Part shown: piece by piece, positions 13,601 to 27,792 of the stretch
Layout: the number at the start of each line of letters is the position of its first letter
How positions within the stretch are numbered: the first letter of the stretch is position 1
Origin: Erythrocercus mccallii
Taxonomy: Eukaryota > Chordata > Aves > Passeriformes > Dicruridae
Reading direction: 5' to 3'
NCBI GenBank assembly: GCA_013397435.1
Contig: VZRG01000273.1
Location: forward strand, 372,001-436,000
Length of the DNA stretch: 64,000 bases
Notes under the pieces: generated by a model
The model's input: only the letters and a program-made list of their open reading frames with translations
Databases searched by the model: none
Told to the model about the DNA's origin: nothing
Made by a program: the position numbers and the translations under genes

Positions 13601-14889
13601 AATGAGCTGCAATTTAAACAACGAGAAAATAATGACCCAGAACAATATATACAATTAAGGAGATATTTTCCAAATATAAATGCTCAGTATATTTTACAAG
13701 TGATGCACAATGTCTCAGGCAATGCACACTTACACACTGAAATGACTTTTACAGTTGATGGTGGGATCATCCAAAGAACTTCTAACCCAAAGACTCACTC
13801 CTAATCCCAAATTTTGACAAAGTTTTACCACAACAACATTTTTTGACAATTTAAGATTGTCCAACTCAATCTGGCCAGTTTTCATCACAGAACAAAAATT
13901 ATGGAAACGTTGCCATGAAGCCAGTGACATATTTAACAGAGCTCTTCATTGAGCTATAGTGGCATAAAGGAATTTGAACCAGGGTAACCAAGTCAGAGGT
14001 TATAAACCAAATGTGACAGATGGCAAACAAAACTGATACGAGCTCTACAAGCACTCTTGTATGCTTCTGGTAAACTTTTTTTTACTTTTTCATCTACATA
14101 GCAAATATTTCTTAAACAAATGACCTGTCCAAGCACTGCATCATTCCATTTTTTATATCATCCAACTACTGAAATCACTGAAAGAGCATAAGTTTGAATT
14201 TTTAAAGACCCACTAATCAAGGGAACAATTACAGTACCTTTGGAATGATCTGGATATACTTTCTTAGTATTACTTTTATTCCAACTGGTACTCCACTATG
14301 ATGACTTTTAAAGCAAACCTACATCTCAGGACATAAGCTGTATATCTAATTTGCCTAACTCCGCATCAATGACAACAAAATGTATCATGGATTTTGGTTT
14401 TAAGACTACCTGCAATACAGCTAGATAAGACCCCAAAGTAAAATATATTCATTCCTTATTGAAGCAATTTCCTATAGTGAATTCACAGTCATACATACCA
14501 ACAATGAAATGCTGAATCAAATTTTAGCCACAAGAGAAATGCAATGCATAAACTCCATCATAAATAAGTTTACAGACTCTTAAAATGAAATAAACATTCA
14601 TATAGGTACTCCTTCAACTTAGTCATGCATTGCTAAGCATTCACCACATTGTAACAATTCAAATTTAAGCTTTCCTTGTTCAAAGATAGAGCAATTAGCC
14701 TTCAGGTTATTTCAAAGGGAGCAACAACCTTCATCCATCCCTGAAGAAAGGAAATGGTTCAGAGGGAAAGAACTGTAAAACCAAATATTTAAATTTTCCT
14801 ACTTTGTCATGCTTATCAGCATGTTTGGGAAACTCTTCAAGCTCTGACAAATGACAATGATACAGGGGCCCCTCACTACAAGAAAGATA

Positions 14890-15333
14890 TTGAGGTGCTG
14901 CAGTGTGTCCAGAAAAAGGGCAGTGGAGCTGGTGAAAGGATGAGAAGTGTGATGAGGAGCAGCTGAGGGAACTGGGGTTGTTTAGCCTGGAAAAAAGGTC
15001 CTCAGGAGACCTTATCAGTCCCTGCAGCTTCCTGAAAGGAGGTTGCAATGAGATGGAGGTCAGTTCCCCAGGTATCAAGTGGCAGGACGAGCGGAAATAA
15101 CCTCAGGTTGTGCCAGGGGAAGTTTAGATTAAATATTAGCACTTTTTTTTCCACTGGAAGGGTTGTCAGGCAACACTTGCTAAAGGAAGTAGTGGAATCA
15201 CCATCCCTAGAAGCATTCAAAACATGTTTGAATATGGCACTTCAGAACATGTTTTGGCAGTGCACATGGCAGTCCTGGGGTAATGGGTGGACTCCATGAT
15301 CTTAGAGGTCTTTTCAAATATGATTCTATGGTT
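14890..15333 (+). mobile_element. CR1 LINE 3' fragment
   Basis: Sense orientation. Starts near GAGGTGCTGCAGTGTGTCC and runs through GGGGTTGTTTAGCCTGGAAA, CTCAGGAGACCTTATCA and a degraded ORF2 tail (K-F-R-L-N-I-S, V-V-E-S-P-S-L-E-A-F-K). It ends CTTAGAGGTCTTTTCAAATA then TGATTCTATGG. The 115-residue minus-strand open frame over it (14731-15078) is only antisense of this element. Confidence 0.9.
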
Positions 15334-15689
15334 ATACATTCATAGGTATCACACTGATTACTTCCCCCTGACTATACCCATTCACTTATTATCATACTTG
15401 CCTTAAGTTGATCATCATGATAAAACTTCATGTAGTCTAACATGATACCTAGATCTGAAGGGTAGTGAGCACTACTCAGCCCTCAGGACATAATGTAGGT
15501 AAAACTCAAACTTCATAATAAATAAACATCTCATTTTAAACCTGAATCAAAATTGTGTCCCAATGCAAGAACAGAAGCAGTCTTTCAGGGAAGCAAATTA
15601 TTAAAACAATCTCTATGTTCATGTCACAGCATTATAAATATTCCAAGGGCAACCATCACCAAGTCATACTAACATCTTACTCCTCCAAG

Positions 15690-15745
15690 AGCTTGATCGA
15701 AGTCAGTGGAGTTGCTCGCACTGTTAAACCCTGCTCTGTCTGGGG
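15690..15745. repeat. Degenerate fragment of the same palindromic repeat family
   Basis: GAAGTCAGTGGAGTTGCTC followed by GCACTGTTAAACCCTG resembles the right half of the family core and its TTACACTGGTGTAAA-type arm. Located 360 nt downstream of a CR1 tail. Confidence 0.4.
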
Positions 15746-17272
15746 ATGAGACTGGCAGAATCTGATTCTCACAGACATTTAAATCATCACTGCTATTGCC
15801 ATTGTCAGATATGAAAATCAGCTGCTTTTATCATTTTGTCTTTTTAAGTTTATGACAAAAAAGCAATGCTTGGCATAAACGAATTTCAAAATTTGCAGGC
15901 TTCTCAGTTCAGACCATTCTAAACACAAGTCTGCAACTCCTTTTCAAACTACGCAGTTTGTAATATTGGCAAGAGATGCATAAATAGTGATGAGATTAAA
16001 AAGAAAGACTATTAGCATATTTTAACTTACACAGACCATTCCTATACCATCAGTTGCTGACATGTAGTCCTTGAAAAATAAACAGATTTATGCAATTGCT
16101 ACATAGACCTCCTGTGTGGTATAAATAGATACTCTGCTAAATATAAAAACAGCAGGCATGCACAAAAATATATACGCACAAAGGATTAGTTACAGGGTAG
16201 CCAACAGAAAAACAATGCCTCCTGGGTTTACAGGGCAAATGTAATTTCTATAATGAACCTTTGTTTTTTTTTTTTAATTTCTAATAGTTTTAGGTGCAGG
16301 CAATAAGGTAGAAGTTTTTGTAAGAAAATGTAGTACACTGACAATACCATGAAAGAGAATTGATTCGAAACGAATATTAGATAGACATCAAAAGGGAGTA
16401 GACAATTGTTGCTTTAGGAAGGAGAGGGTGAAAGCCACACCATTTTCTACAGTCATCCATAGCCAAAAAACAACACGAACCTACTATTAGTGTTTACTGA
16501 TAACTAGATATGCTTCTGTTAGTATTCCAGAGTCAGCTCTGCCATGGTAATGTTTATTATTACTCTTCGTAGCTGTAGGCAGCTAGAGGCTCACTGTGTC
16601 TATCCCTTTCTCATCATTTTAAAAAGATTAATCTTTAGACAATGATCTGCTGAAATCATTAATCTTAGTCTTGAACTTCTCTGTTGTTCTTGCCCAGTAA
16701 TGAACAGTAACACAAAAAATGCCTTTCCTTCAAAAGCAACAGGAACCTGATCTGTTGAGACCGCACTTGGAGTAATTTGTCACTGCAGCACAACAATGTG
16801 AGATGGCAACCTAGGTGAGACAACCTTACTCTCTACATGACTGCCCCATTTTTGTACCAAGCCAAACCTGTTTACATTAATATAATTATAGCTGCTGTCA
16901 GAGTAGAAAACAGCACCAGGGTTTCACATGCATTCCATGACAGAGATGGCTTTGCAGTCCAGCACTGTACCATAAAATTACTCCTCTTCTTTGTATTACA
17001 GAAAGACAGAATCTTTCTGTGGCAAGGGGTAATAAGTTTTTTTTTCTAAAATCACTACTCAAGTGTTCAGCTGTTTACATATTTCCCCCTCAATAAAAAC
17101 TCCAGAACTCACCTCTCTAGGAAACTTGTCACTTATATACTTTCATTTTCCCAGCTTTAAAATAATGTTTGTTAGAAATAAGAAACATTGCTCTAGAAAC
17201 ACTGACAAGTAATTTTCATCTGCATCTTCCAGGAAAAAAAATCTTATTTTTAGCAGAAATTTAAATACAATG

Positions 17273-17295
17273 AAATTTGAAAATTTTTCAAATTT
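17273..17295. repeat. 23-bp AT-rich perfect palindrome
   Basis: AAATTTGAAAA (17273-17283), central T, then TTTTCAAATTT (17285-17295). Confidence 0.95.
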
Positions 17296-20200
17296 TTTTC
17301 CTTTCTTTCATATAGAATATTTTCTATTAACACCAAATTCATTGGAAAATCCAGTTCTCCAGACTGCAATACTGTTTCACACCAGTTAACCCATGTCTAG
17401 CAGGGGAGTATTCACTCAGATAAAAGCCAGCTATATGGCTTCCAAATCAAAGCTTTTTCTACGAGTTAGTGTACTGTTCTCTTCCTCAGAGCTGCTGGTA
17501 ATTGTGCAGTGCTGGAAACACTGTTAATATATTTAAGCTTGTGCATGACAAAACTATTAACCGTGTTCTTCTATTCAGTATATCTTGGCTCCTTAGAGTT
17601 ACCCAAGCATTGGAGAAATTAATTTAATAATATGTATGTCAGATAGGTACAGATCCTCTTCAGTACATTCCGTAAAACACAAAATTTAAAAAAGAAAAAG
17701 AAAAAGGTTATAAAAGTAATAAAACTTTGATGAAGCAAACAAATCTCTCAGAACTTGTGTTTGTGGGAAGTGTTACCATTTTAACCCATCAATTTCAGAG
17801 CACCCTTCACAAGCCCTCTTCACAACCAATGTAAATTTCCCTATATAACTTCCCAGTTAGAGCCATTCTTTCACATTCAGGCAAGTTCTCATACTGTGCC
17901 ACCCACACAGACATTACATTCTTTTTCTTATGCGTAAGTCAATGCTATTCAAATACACAGATGTACACAGATGATTTTTTTCCTTCTCTCCACACCAGCA
18001 ACCCCACACCCCCTGGGAAAAAGTGAAAAGAAAAGAAAAGAGCAACACACTCAAGAGAAAGTATTTATAGGAGTCACATTTTTTGTCACTGTCACAAATG
18101 AAAATTACTGCTTCCCAAATTATGCAGACCAGATAAAATCTTGGAGCAAGGTCTTCTCTTTGTCACTCTTACTGCCCAGTTAATCAGTAAAACAGAGTTG
18201 CCCAGAGTTATCCAAGAGCAGAATATGTACCAAATTTGCCCCATGATCTCCATCCTGTAAAAAGTTAAATCTGTACTGTATCTGTAGCTCCAAGACAAGC
18301 CAATATTCTAACCAGCTATTCAGTTATGGCTTCCCTAATGAAAACCAAAAAACATGCTCTCTAATCATCTATTTTTGGGGGTAAAATTTTTCATCCTAAG
18401 TCTTCACTCAATGTTGAAATATTTTAGCATTTGATTAAATTCCCTTCAGACACTTTTTTGTGGGAAGGTAAAATAAAAAGCATTCCAAACTGGTAGGAGA
18501 AAATCTACTCAATTTTTAACTACAGCTAAAATGATTGAAGCTGATAAAGTTTAAACTAAGTGCATGAGAGTATAATTCAAATATGCATAGGCATTTCTAC
18601 CTCAATTACAATTTGCAAATACAAATATTTCTAAGCCATAAGAAAGAAAAAGTGCAAAAGAAAAACAAAAAACAATAAAAAGTCAAAACTGTTCTAGGGT
18701 TTTAGTTAAATAATTAAAGACAATTTCTGCATAGACACAAAAGATAATAATGGGATCATTTTCTATCACCATTAAATTTTGTGGCAAAATCCCCATTTAC
18801 TTGACATGGAATAGTGTTAAGGAAGAAAAAGGAAGATACGACAGAATTCAGTCCTTCTAAATTCAGATTCCATTGCTGTTCTTCAACAAATTACCTGTGC
18901 AAATTGCAAGTAAGATACTCAGAGCCTGATTCAGTTCACTGATGTGCTATCTAGAGCTGAGATCTCTTCATGCACATGCAAGGGTGAGGAGAAAGAGGCT
19001 GAATGGCAGAAGAAACAGAGATTCATATTTCACCACAAGGTGCAAAATAACTGTGAGTAATTTCCCATGTCCCTCCCATCTCCATTCATTTATGGGCTAG
19101 GCTTCAGTCCCTACAAAGTAGTTCTTGGTGCTCTTTAGGTTGGCCAAAAGTAAAGGTAATTCCTGTGGCAGAATGGGTATGGGAACACACAGCTCCTAAC
19201 TTCCCTGACTCTGATTCCCAGAGTAAAGGAAAGGCGTACTGAATTTCCTTGCAATTGCACAGCAGTAGAGAATTCACAATGTTTAACTACAGATAAATAA
19301 AGCAATTGTCAAATTTTGAAAACTTGACATGGGAGACATAACAGACTCTAGAAGCAACAATTCAGCTTTTTTGTGGACATCTTGCCCCCATGTTCTTGCT
19401 TATTCTCTGTAATACAAAGCTACCTTATGCTGTGATATAATGGTGCAAAATACCTGATACATAGTTTTTCCTGGTTTTTCCTTTCTAGACATTATATTTT
19501 TTAGCAGTAGACTATTTACATATTTTCTGAAAATAATATCTCTTGAGAAGGTATTTTCAAGAAGGTATTTATTCTAAATAACCCAAACCTGAGAAACCTC
19601 ACATATATATTTATATATTTCCATTAGTAAAGTTTTTTTAAAACATCAGGCTTGTGCATGATTCTTTACAGTTTAGGGCCTAGAAGAATTGAGATGAAAG
19701 ACAAGAAGCAGCAAAAAAGAGCATTAAAGTACAAATAAAGCAGAAAAACAACACAAATTATGCCAGAGCAAACATCAGAACAAACAATCATCCACTCCAC
19801 TGCAGCAAAGGAGCTATCCAGCAAAATTTGACTGAACGCCTTGTTTTCCAGGTTTTTTTAGTATTTTTAGACCCTGTTAAAACATTTCTAAAATATGCAA
19901 GCAATGACTTTGAAAAGCATTAATTGCAATATTAAATTTTGCTTAAATTCTTGAGCACTGATTTGTATACAGGCTTTTATACCAAGTTCCCACGAAGCCA
20001 TAAAACGTTTAAAATACTGTCTGTGCAAATGCAAAATTTATGAATTCACACATCTCTGGTTGATTTATGTGAAATAATAATGCACTATTTAATGCTTAAA
20101 CATGGCTAGAAGCAATGCTAGGCTATCGAGATGTACAATGAAATAATAGATTTATAAGACAGATAACCTTCCTGCCTAGAGAAGCTTGTTTAAAGGTGTT

Positions 20201-22589
20201 GTACAAATATATTAAACTATATGTAATTTTATACTAACTTAATGCTGTAGGCCTATACTGCAAGCAATAAAAGATTACTGCCACAGTATTTTCAATAATA
20301 AAATGATCTGGCTATTCAACATAAGATATCAGAGGAGTGAAAAAATTCTTTATGATTTCAAACTTTTTACTCCTCTCTGATTTGATTTAAACATTTAACT
20401 GTTATCTTTGCCTTTCACAGCTCACTGTCATCAACCCCCATCTGATTTATCAAAATTACTTCTACCTCACCCTTTGAGGGTGTCAGATTCTCTCTCTGTC
20501 ACACTAAATAACATATTCAAAGATGTTTGCATTAAAACAAAAGGGACTTTGTGTGGGACGTGATGCCTCTTATAGGAACAGATTTCTGCTGAGGTAGAAA
20601 ATAACACTATCACCTTGTCCTTGATGGAGCAGTAGCTTCCATCAGCTGTGTGTTCCTGGCAGGGCATACAAAGGTAGCAGGATCTAGCCCTTAAGTAGAC
20701 AAGTAGGGTACAATACTGCATAGTGACTCACAATATTGACTGATATTAGCTGGACTACTTCTAAAAGATAATGTGAAAAACAAAACCTTAGCATCACATA
20801 TTTAAGAACTTGTACCAGTAGCTCAATGACAGGCATCGTCTCAAATACATGCAGGAGCAGCACCCATGGAGACTACATGTTCACATATATTTTCCTCAGA
20901 AGAGCTCACAGTTTGACTGTTTGTTTTTTAATTCAGTAATAAAAAAGGCTTTAAAATAAAAGGCCTTTTCAGGCAACTTTCACACTATAAGGATATTTTC
21001 CCAGAAACTCTGATTAGGAGCCTAGCCTTGGAAAAAGAACTCACCTTAGAATCTGACAATGAACAGGTCTTCCTATGGTTTTCTCTTTTTCATTTTTACT
21101 TTCTTCTGCTGATGTTTTAGTTGTTCAAGTGCATGGGTTTTCTTAAATCAACCAATTAAAAAAATTAAATAGAGTTTAAATACACTTAGTAGGCAATTTT
21201 ATTTAGTAGACAAAAAATTAATTCATTTTTCTTAGTGTGTCTCTTACCAAGGTTGCCATAGACTGAATTTTGTTTTTCTTTGATAGTCTCAAGCCATGAG
21301 AGAGCTCAGAGCCCACAGTGAAAGTTGCTGAAAGTTTTCAAGTGAGTCTAGATTTTCATACGTATGATTTTGATACTGGCTTTTAATTATGGAGGAAAAG
21401 CAAAGTGATCTAAAGCCAGTGCAAGTTGTAGGCAGCTAGCACAAAAACCAAACAGAACAATGGTGCTTCAGTAAAAAAACCGAAGTTGAAATAACTTCCC
21501 AGTCAACCAATTAACTAGCCAAACCCAATAAACCATTCTGGGTTTGGCTTTGAAGTTCCCTGGAAAAGTGTAGCTCTCCTCTTGCAGATGGATGGGTCAG
21601 TCTGAGTGAGGCAAGGTTGGTGTTGTACTTGAGCCCAGCTGAGGTGTGTGAACCTCCAGGGGTCAGCCCCAGGGGATTTCCAGAAAGCAATGACAACATG
21701 CATCTTTTCTAACTTCAGCCATTCAGACTGTAGATGCCTGCTCAGGACCCTGGCAGTTGTAGTTCTACTCTTAACCTATCACTTATCTAAGATGGTCAGA
21801 ATATCCTAGATGCCATTTCTTTACATTGACTAAGAGCAGACACTACAGGATCAGGTTCAGTCTTCTACTCCGTATTATTCTAAAGACAGGATGAACTCCC
21901 TCCAAAGCTTAGACTGTGGTCAATACTTTCTTTCACTCAATCTTAACATAAATTAATAAAGAATATACAAGTTATACATATATGCAATATGATGAGCTCG
22001 TTATATAGACTAATTGAAGGTAACAGTGTCTCCAAGAAAGAGGGGAAGCAATTCAGAACTCATTGCAGAGATTTCCCCTCATTTAGTGGCTATAATGGGC
22101 ATCTGGATTGAGGCACATTATTGCACATTCCCATTCTCCTCAGACCTTGCAAAACTGCTACCCCTTACATGAAAGAGGAAGACGACCTTAATTTCTCTGT
22201 CACCAGCAAGCAGGTTACAATTGATTCTGGCTTATATAAAATTGTTCTTTGATGATGTTCATGAAAGTATTTTTCAAAGTATCCTAGAGACTTTCAACTA
22301 AATCTTTTAACACCCTAATGAGACAGGGGAATTGCTGTTCTGCCTCCTTGTAAATGAAGGAACTGAAAGACAGATATCACAGTCTATGCATTTAAAACCA
22401 TTTGCTAAATTTGAGTAATTCAGTATCTGGATTCTCATTTTGGGACTCCCAAAGCATAGCTTTGAAAGGTAATCAGTACCCACTGCTCTGAGCTCAACCA
22501 CAGCTGAGATCATTCACCTCCTGTGAAAAATCACACTGAAGACCTTTCAGAAGAGGCACACAAGAAGCAGAGCACACAAAATAGTGGGC

Positions 22590-22770
22590 CTTTCTGAATG
22601 TGTTTTGCTGAATTATTGGATTGTAATAATAAAAGTTAGCTACTCTAACATTAATTAACAGCCCCGAAATGAAAGTAAATACTATGCTTGAGCATGTAAA
22701 TCATACATCTGCATATTGCATAACTTTTTATGCATGTTCGTTTCCAATTCCATTATTAGTCACTGTTTCT
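22590..22770. promoter_or_regulatory. Candidate conserved noncoding element
   Basis: Dense homeodomain/POU-like motifs: ACATTAATTAACAG, ATATTGCATAAC, TTTTATGCATG and GTAAATCATACATC within 180 nt. Confidence 0.2.
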
Positions 22771-24779
22771 TATTTTAAACAGAAAAGCAAAATTCATACA
22801 ACCATAAATACTCTGGTTTACTAACTCTTATTTTTTTCTTCTGTATTTATTCCATTCTCAGCAGTGGTTAGCATATAACAAGTATTCTATGAGGGAAGAA
22901 GTTTGTTTTGTGCTAATGACAATTTTAATAGCCATTTAAAACCAGATGAAGTAGAGTGTAGACAGCTTTATATACATCTAGGTGTTGAGTCTTCTTTATA
23001 ACCAGCAAAACTGCTTTTGCTAAGTTTAGAAAAAAATTAATCCAAACTATATTTTACTTCTACAAGTGCTAGACGCAGGTGAAGAATATTTTCTGCATTT
23101 TCAGAACTTAAGCAAATATTATTTCAAGCCAGTGTAGTACTGAGTATTTATGGCTAAATGTGCTGCAGAGGCACAAACAAAATGGTGAAGGCACATGATG
23201 GGTTAGAGAGGCTCCATGAATCATGACTTCTCATGGGTACAATTTATTCTACAGCTCCCCACATGGGAAAAAAATCAACATGAAAAGAGATGTAAAATAA
23301 CCCCCACCAGGAACACCGTTACTCTCTCCATCCCTAAACTCTGTGCGAATCCAGCCGCTTTTAACTCTGCCAATAAATACTGACAACTCTGACTCTAAAT
23401 CTTCCATTACCTAAACTTGCAAAAATGCTCAATAAAAGTATTGCAACCAGAGTTCTACAGCCATGAAAGATAAATACAAAAAATAACTACATAGTATCTT
23501 TATGTGTATTTAACAACTACAATTACAGGCATTTAGAGCAAAATTATCTCTTCCATTAACTAGAGATTTGCCACCAAGATTTGATGCAGGATACACGACA
23601 AAACTTGCCTTAGGTAACCACAGGAGGACCAAAAAAACACACTAGCTTCATCCAAGGTCATTTTTAACTAAGTTGTAGCAAAATTACTGTGAAAACTTCC
23701 AAAGTAGATCATAAAAATTATTCCATATGGGCATATTCTCTGAGGAAGAATTATATAATACCAAATAATAAACTGATATAATAGATCACAAATAGACTTC
23801 TACATACTATCATGCTCTCTAGTTTCATAATATTCTACTTTGAAAGATAAATTGAGTACTTTTAATGGTGAACTAATTTAAAACTCTACTTCAATTCACA
23901 ACACAAAATATTGCAAAGTGTTATAAGTGTCATAGAAGAGTAAAAATATTAATTAAACACAGCATTAAAAGATGAACAACATTTCAATTGAGACACTGAA
24001 AATATCCTACAAAATCCAAATATAATATGCTAACACACATCTCAGCTTGATCCGTTTTCTCAAAATCACTCACATAATTTTAATACTTTTTAGAAGATTG
24101 AGTAGTTCTGTGACAAAGAAATCCTAGAAAGGAATGTTTGTTAAATATGCATATTTCCAGCTAAAGAAAATAATGACAAAATAGATTGATCATGAAACGA
24201 CCACAACTTTAATTCCACGGTGATGCACACTGAAAATGGAGCATAGGTCAGTGAAGGGACAGACAGAGACCATACTTCAATGCAAGGTCATCAGCGGGGT
24301 ATTCTCATAAACAAATACCATCATTTGAACATTCCAACAATCTACCTGTTGCACACAAGGCATGCTGGTATAGCCAGTAACCTTTTTCAAGCAAAACTTC
24401 CCAAGATTTTCTTACAGTAAGGAACATCTTATGAATACTACATGCTTATACTGCTTAAAAAAGGATATTCTAAATGTTTTAAGTTGTTCTATGAGACAGT
24501 GAGTGCACATTTCGGTGCGCAGTCAAACATATGCCCTATTAATGCTACGAGAAGTCACTGAAGCTACAAACCATTACAGCACAGATTGTGTGTTTATTTA
24601 TACAAACCTATTTATGTTTCATTCTCCCCAAAATTACATCAAAAGACATCAATTTCTTTCAACCAAAATCAATAAAACCAAAAATCACCTAAACAGAATA
24701 AACTTTATTTTGATCTCTACAAGTCTCACGTAAATCTAAAGTTTTTATTGTCAGCTTGAACCATTTTTAGCTAAGTCAA

Positions 24780-24810
24780 AATTGTTTTTATTCCCATACT
24801 AAAAACAATT
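24780..24810. repeat. 11-bp perfect inverted repeat, 9-nt loop
   Basis: AATTGTTTTTA (24780-24790) pairs with TAAAAACAATT (24800-24810). AT-rich, no terminator role expected in this genome. Confidence 0.95.
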
Positions 24811-25999
24811 AGCCGAACTTTCTAAGAAAATGCTCTGTTAGGCTATGACTAAGCATGTAAAATTTCAGAGCCCAGGAGGGAATTCTCTGCAAAATTACAA
24901 GCAATTGAACATTTCCACTACAATTAATCGTGTGCCCTAGGAAATGTACATCTTGGACAATTAAATCTTCTCCCACTTATGCTCAGTACAGCATTTTTGA
25001 ATTGATCATAACCTTTTCTTGATTCCATTTTCTTAAAGTGGATGGTCCTCCTAAGAGTGTTTCTATGTCATGTTTTAGTGTTATGTCTATCAGTATGTTT
25101 CACATTTTTACATCTAGGTGCTTAAAGCAATACCTCTACACTCATTTTTAAGAGCCTCAGAGTCATTTTATTCCCCTGAATGTGAGGTATTACAACTCCA
25201 GTTGTTTTTAGTAAATATACATGGGATATCTAGGCACTACAAACAGAAAATTAAATTTCTCTAAAAATAAGTTTGATAATTTTGACATACTCTGAACAAT
25301 ATCTGAAGTTGAATGACAAAACCTCAAATCTCACAGAATATGCGATCTTTTGATGCAATTAACCCAACGGTAAAATTTCATCAGCCAATCTGCTCCTATT
25401 TGCTTTCAGTTCAGAGCCATTGACCCTATTAAACAGAAGATGAGTCAAATTCTATGTGTGAGTGTTGATCACTCTTACCATTACCAGCAATTTTAAATGA
25501 GTTGAGCCAAACTAGTAAACAGAAGCCCCAAAACAAAACTAAAAGCAAAAGATACCTTGACATAACACACTAATGCATTCCAGTGTCATCCAATACACAG
25601 AGCCTTGCTGTCCTGAGGGCACAATGTACAAGGGCTTCTGCAACTCATCTCAGACCAAAGTGGCATCCTGACAATTAAGTAATCTCAGCAACACAATGAA
25701 ACTCAACAAGTAAAGACCAGTTCAAAGCTGACTGATAATTTTTTATTAGAGTTACCTTGGTATTTAGGCACTAGCATTACTTATATTGTGGATTAGGGGT
25801 AGAAAGCTTTCAAAATACTCTACCATGGCATGTTTTGCTTCCCCGGTGCCAAAACCATTTTGCACAGTCTTGGGCTGTTGGGTAAAAGTGAGGAAACAAT
25901 ATTTTATCCCTCTGCCTACCTGCAAGTTACATCCTTCCCCAGCTGTGGAAAAACAGACCTGTGAATTCATTTTCCCTGCACTCTAATTGCAAAAAAAGG

Positions 26000-26300
26000 A
26001 GCTCTAACAGTGTCAGGCAGCTGAAGGATGCCTGAGAATTATATCTGTTGTTCTGCCTGCCAATCTCATAACTGCAGGAACTGGACAGACGTCCCCAGTG
26101 CCAAAACCCAAGCAAAGTAAATGAGATTCTGATATATTTTTAAAATAATGTTTGTGTGCTGAGGAAAAATGTAATTCTTGCCCCTTTCCAATCAATGAAA
26201 CCTAGTGTCTGCAATTATCTGTTGGGAAGTTTCTATGCAGTAGGGAGCAATTATTTGTTTCCAGCAGCAACATTCCCAGACTTAAAGCCTTTAAACTGTA
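26000..26300. promoter_or_regulatory. Candidate conserved noncoding element
   Basis: Non-repetitive block with GTGTCAGGCAGCTG, TCTGCCTGCC, CCAATCAATG, GCAATTATCTG and GCAATTATTTG. GCCTGCC-like pieces are weakly like AP-2 sites. No coding potential. Confidence 0.22.
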
Positions 26301-27768
26301 TCAGTCACTCCTGAGTACTTTACATTCTCTGCAATCTAGAAATCCTCTGGATGTGGAATAGTTGTGTAAAAAACCCCTGCACTAATACATTCTCTGGATT
26401 GCTCAAATTCTTATGTTCAACTTTTTTTTCCTTTTCAATCTGCTGTACTTCCCAAAGACACTACTATTCAAAGTTATATTATTTTAATGGTGCATAAATA
26501 ATGTAGATATATGCATGCAAAGTAATCAAGCTAACAAGTCTGCATTAAGTAACTTTTTTTCTCTTCTTACCCCCTGGTTGTAAATGCAGAACACAACATG
26601 CTCACTGTGATTCTAAAGTGTTAATAAAACCTAAGGTAAAGAAATACCTTTATGATTCTGAATGAGTACTGAGATAGTTCAGCAGTCTTAGATTTGCATT
26701 TAGTTGCAATGCCAGAATAAAAATAAAAGTAAAAAAAGTTTTTAAGTGCCATCACACAAGTGGCTGATACAGTGAGATGGTTCCCTCTTCTGGCCAAAGC
26801 TGGAGGAGAATAAATTCTGATTTTAGTTTTTTAATTAAAATCACATAAACTGTAGAATTTAAAATTTAAATATCAATCTAATTTTAGTTTACCACAAATT
26901 GATCTAAATATTTTCGTAATATATTTTCAGAAATTAGTCCTGAGGTAAGACAACTTTTCAGAAAACACTTTAGGAAATGTTATATGATATCTAGTGTCTG
27001 GAACTTCATGTATAGATTACCTTACTGATTACCCAATATTAGCAGAGATTTCAGAATCATGCATCCAACTCATTAATCAATTACGCATTCTTGAAAAGAA
27101 AGAAACTTTAAAAAACACCAAAATAGTTAAACCTAAACTGAAATCAAAATAATAGTATATTAGAAAAATTAAAAAATAAAGAGTCATTCCTCATTTGGCC
27201 CTGGATAATCTTTTAATTTCCAACAAGGCTGCAATCCAAATACCTGTTGGTATTTATGGCAATACAAGATTAAAAGGGATTTTTTTTTAAGGAAGGCCCT
27301 AAACCAGAATATCTCCTTTCTATGTATTGCACCCAAAACCAAAGGACACACCTAACAGTGCCAGCACTAATTCAGGAGCATATATTATGGTTTTCTTCAG
27401 AAGGTAAATTAAAAAAAAAAACTAAAAAAAAGAATTTGTACCAGGAAGTCAGGCAATATCACACTGAACTGAAAGAGCAACTCCTTGGGCAATCAGTAAG
27501 AATTATTGTCATTGATAACATAATTTCAGAGTTGAATGCATAATTGACCAGTCTCATATCTTCAGAAGTTATTTTTTACCTCTTCCATGAGACAAAAGTA
27601 CATTTACAAAAGTCCAGCTAAAGAGTAGACAAAGAAACAAGAAAGAAATGGCTGAAAAGCAGCAACAAAAACTTCCTAGTTAACTCTTGTGAAAAGAAGG
27701 GAAAATGGAAAGGACAGGACTTCCAGAGGATGCAAAGTTTACTCTAATTCTAAAGCTCTAACAAATAA

Positions 27769-27792
27769 TGAACTTGGGGGTGAACTTGGGGG
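27769..27792. repeat. Perfect 12-bp tandem duplication
   Basis: TGAACTTGGGGG occurs twice in a row (27769-27780, 27781-27792). Confidence 0.95.

Larger units (their letters stand above)
1..14889. other. Gene desert, left part
   Basis: AT-rich, without exons I can support. Open frames of 60-100 codons occur on both strands at the density expected by chance; none shows a domain or splice context. Contents: the 2581 tandem repeat, palindromic repeats at 3874, 9679 and 10583, a G-rich run at 8901-8932, and the candidate elements listed. Confidence 0.75.

Noticed and set aside
14731..15078. 115-codon minus-strand open frame
   Set aside because: Overlaps, and is mostly antisense to, the CR1 fragment.
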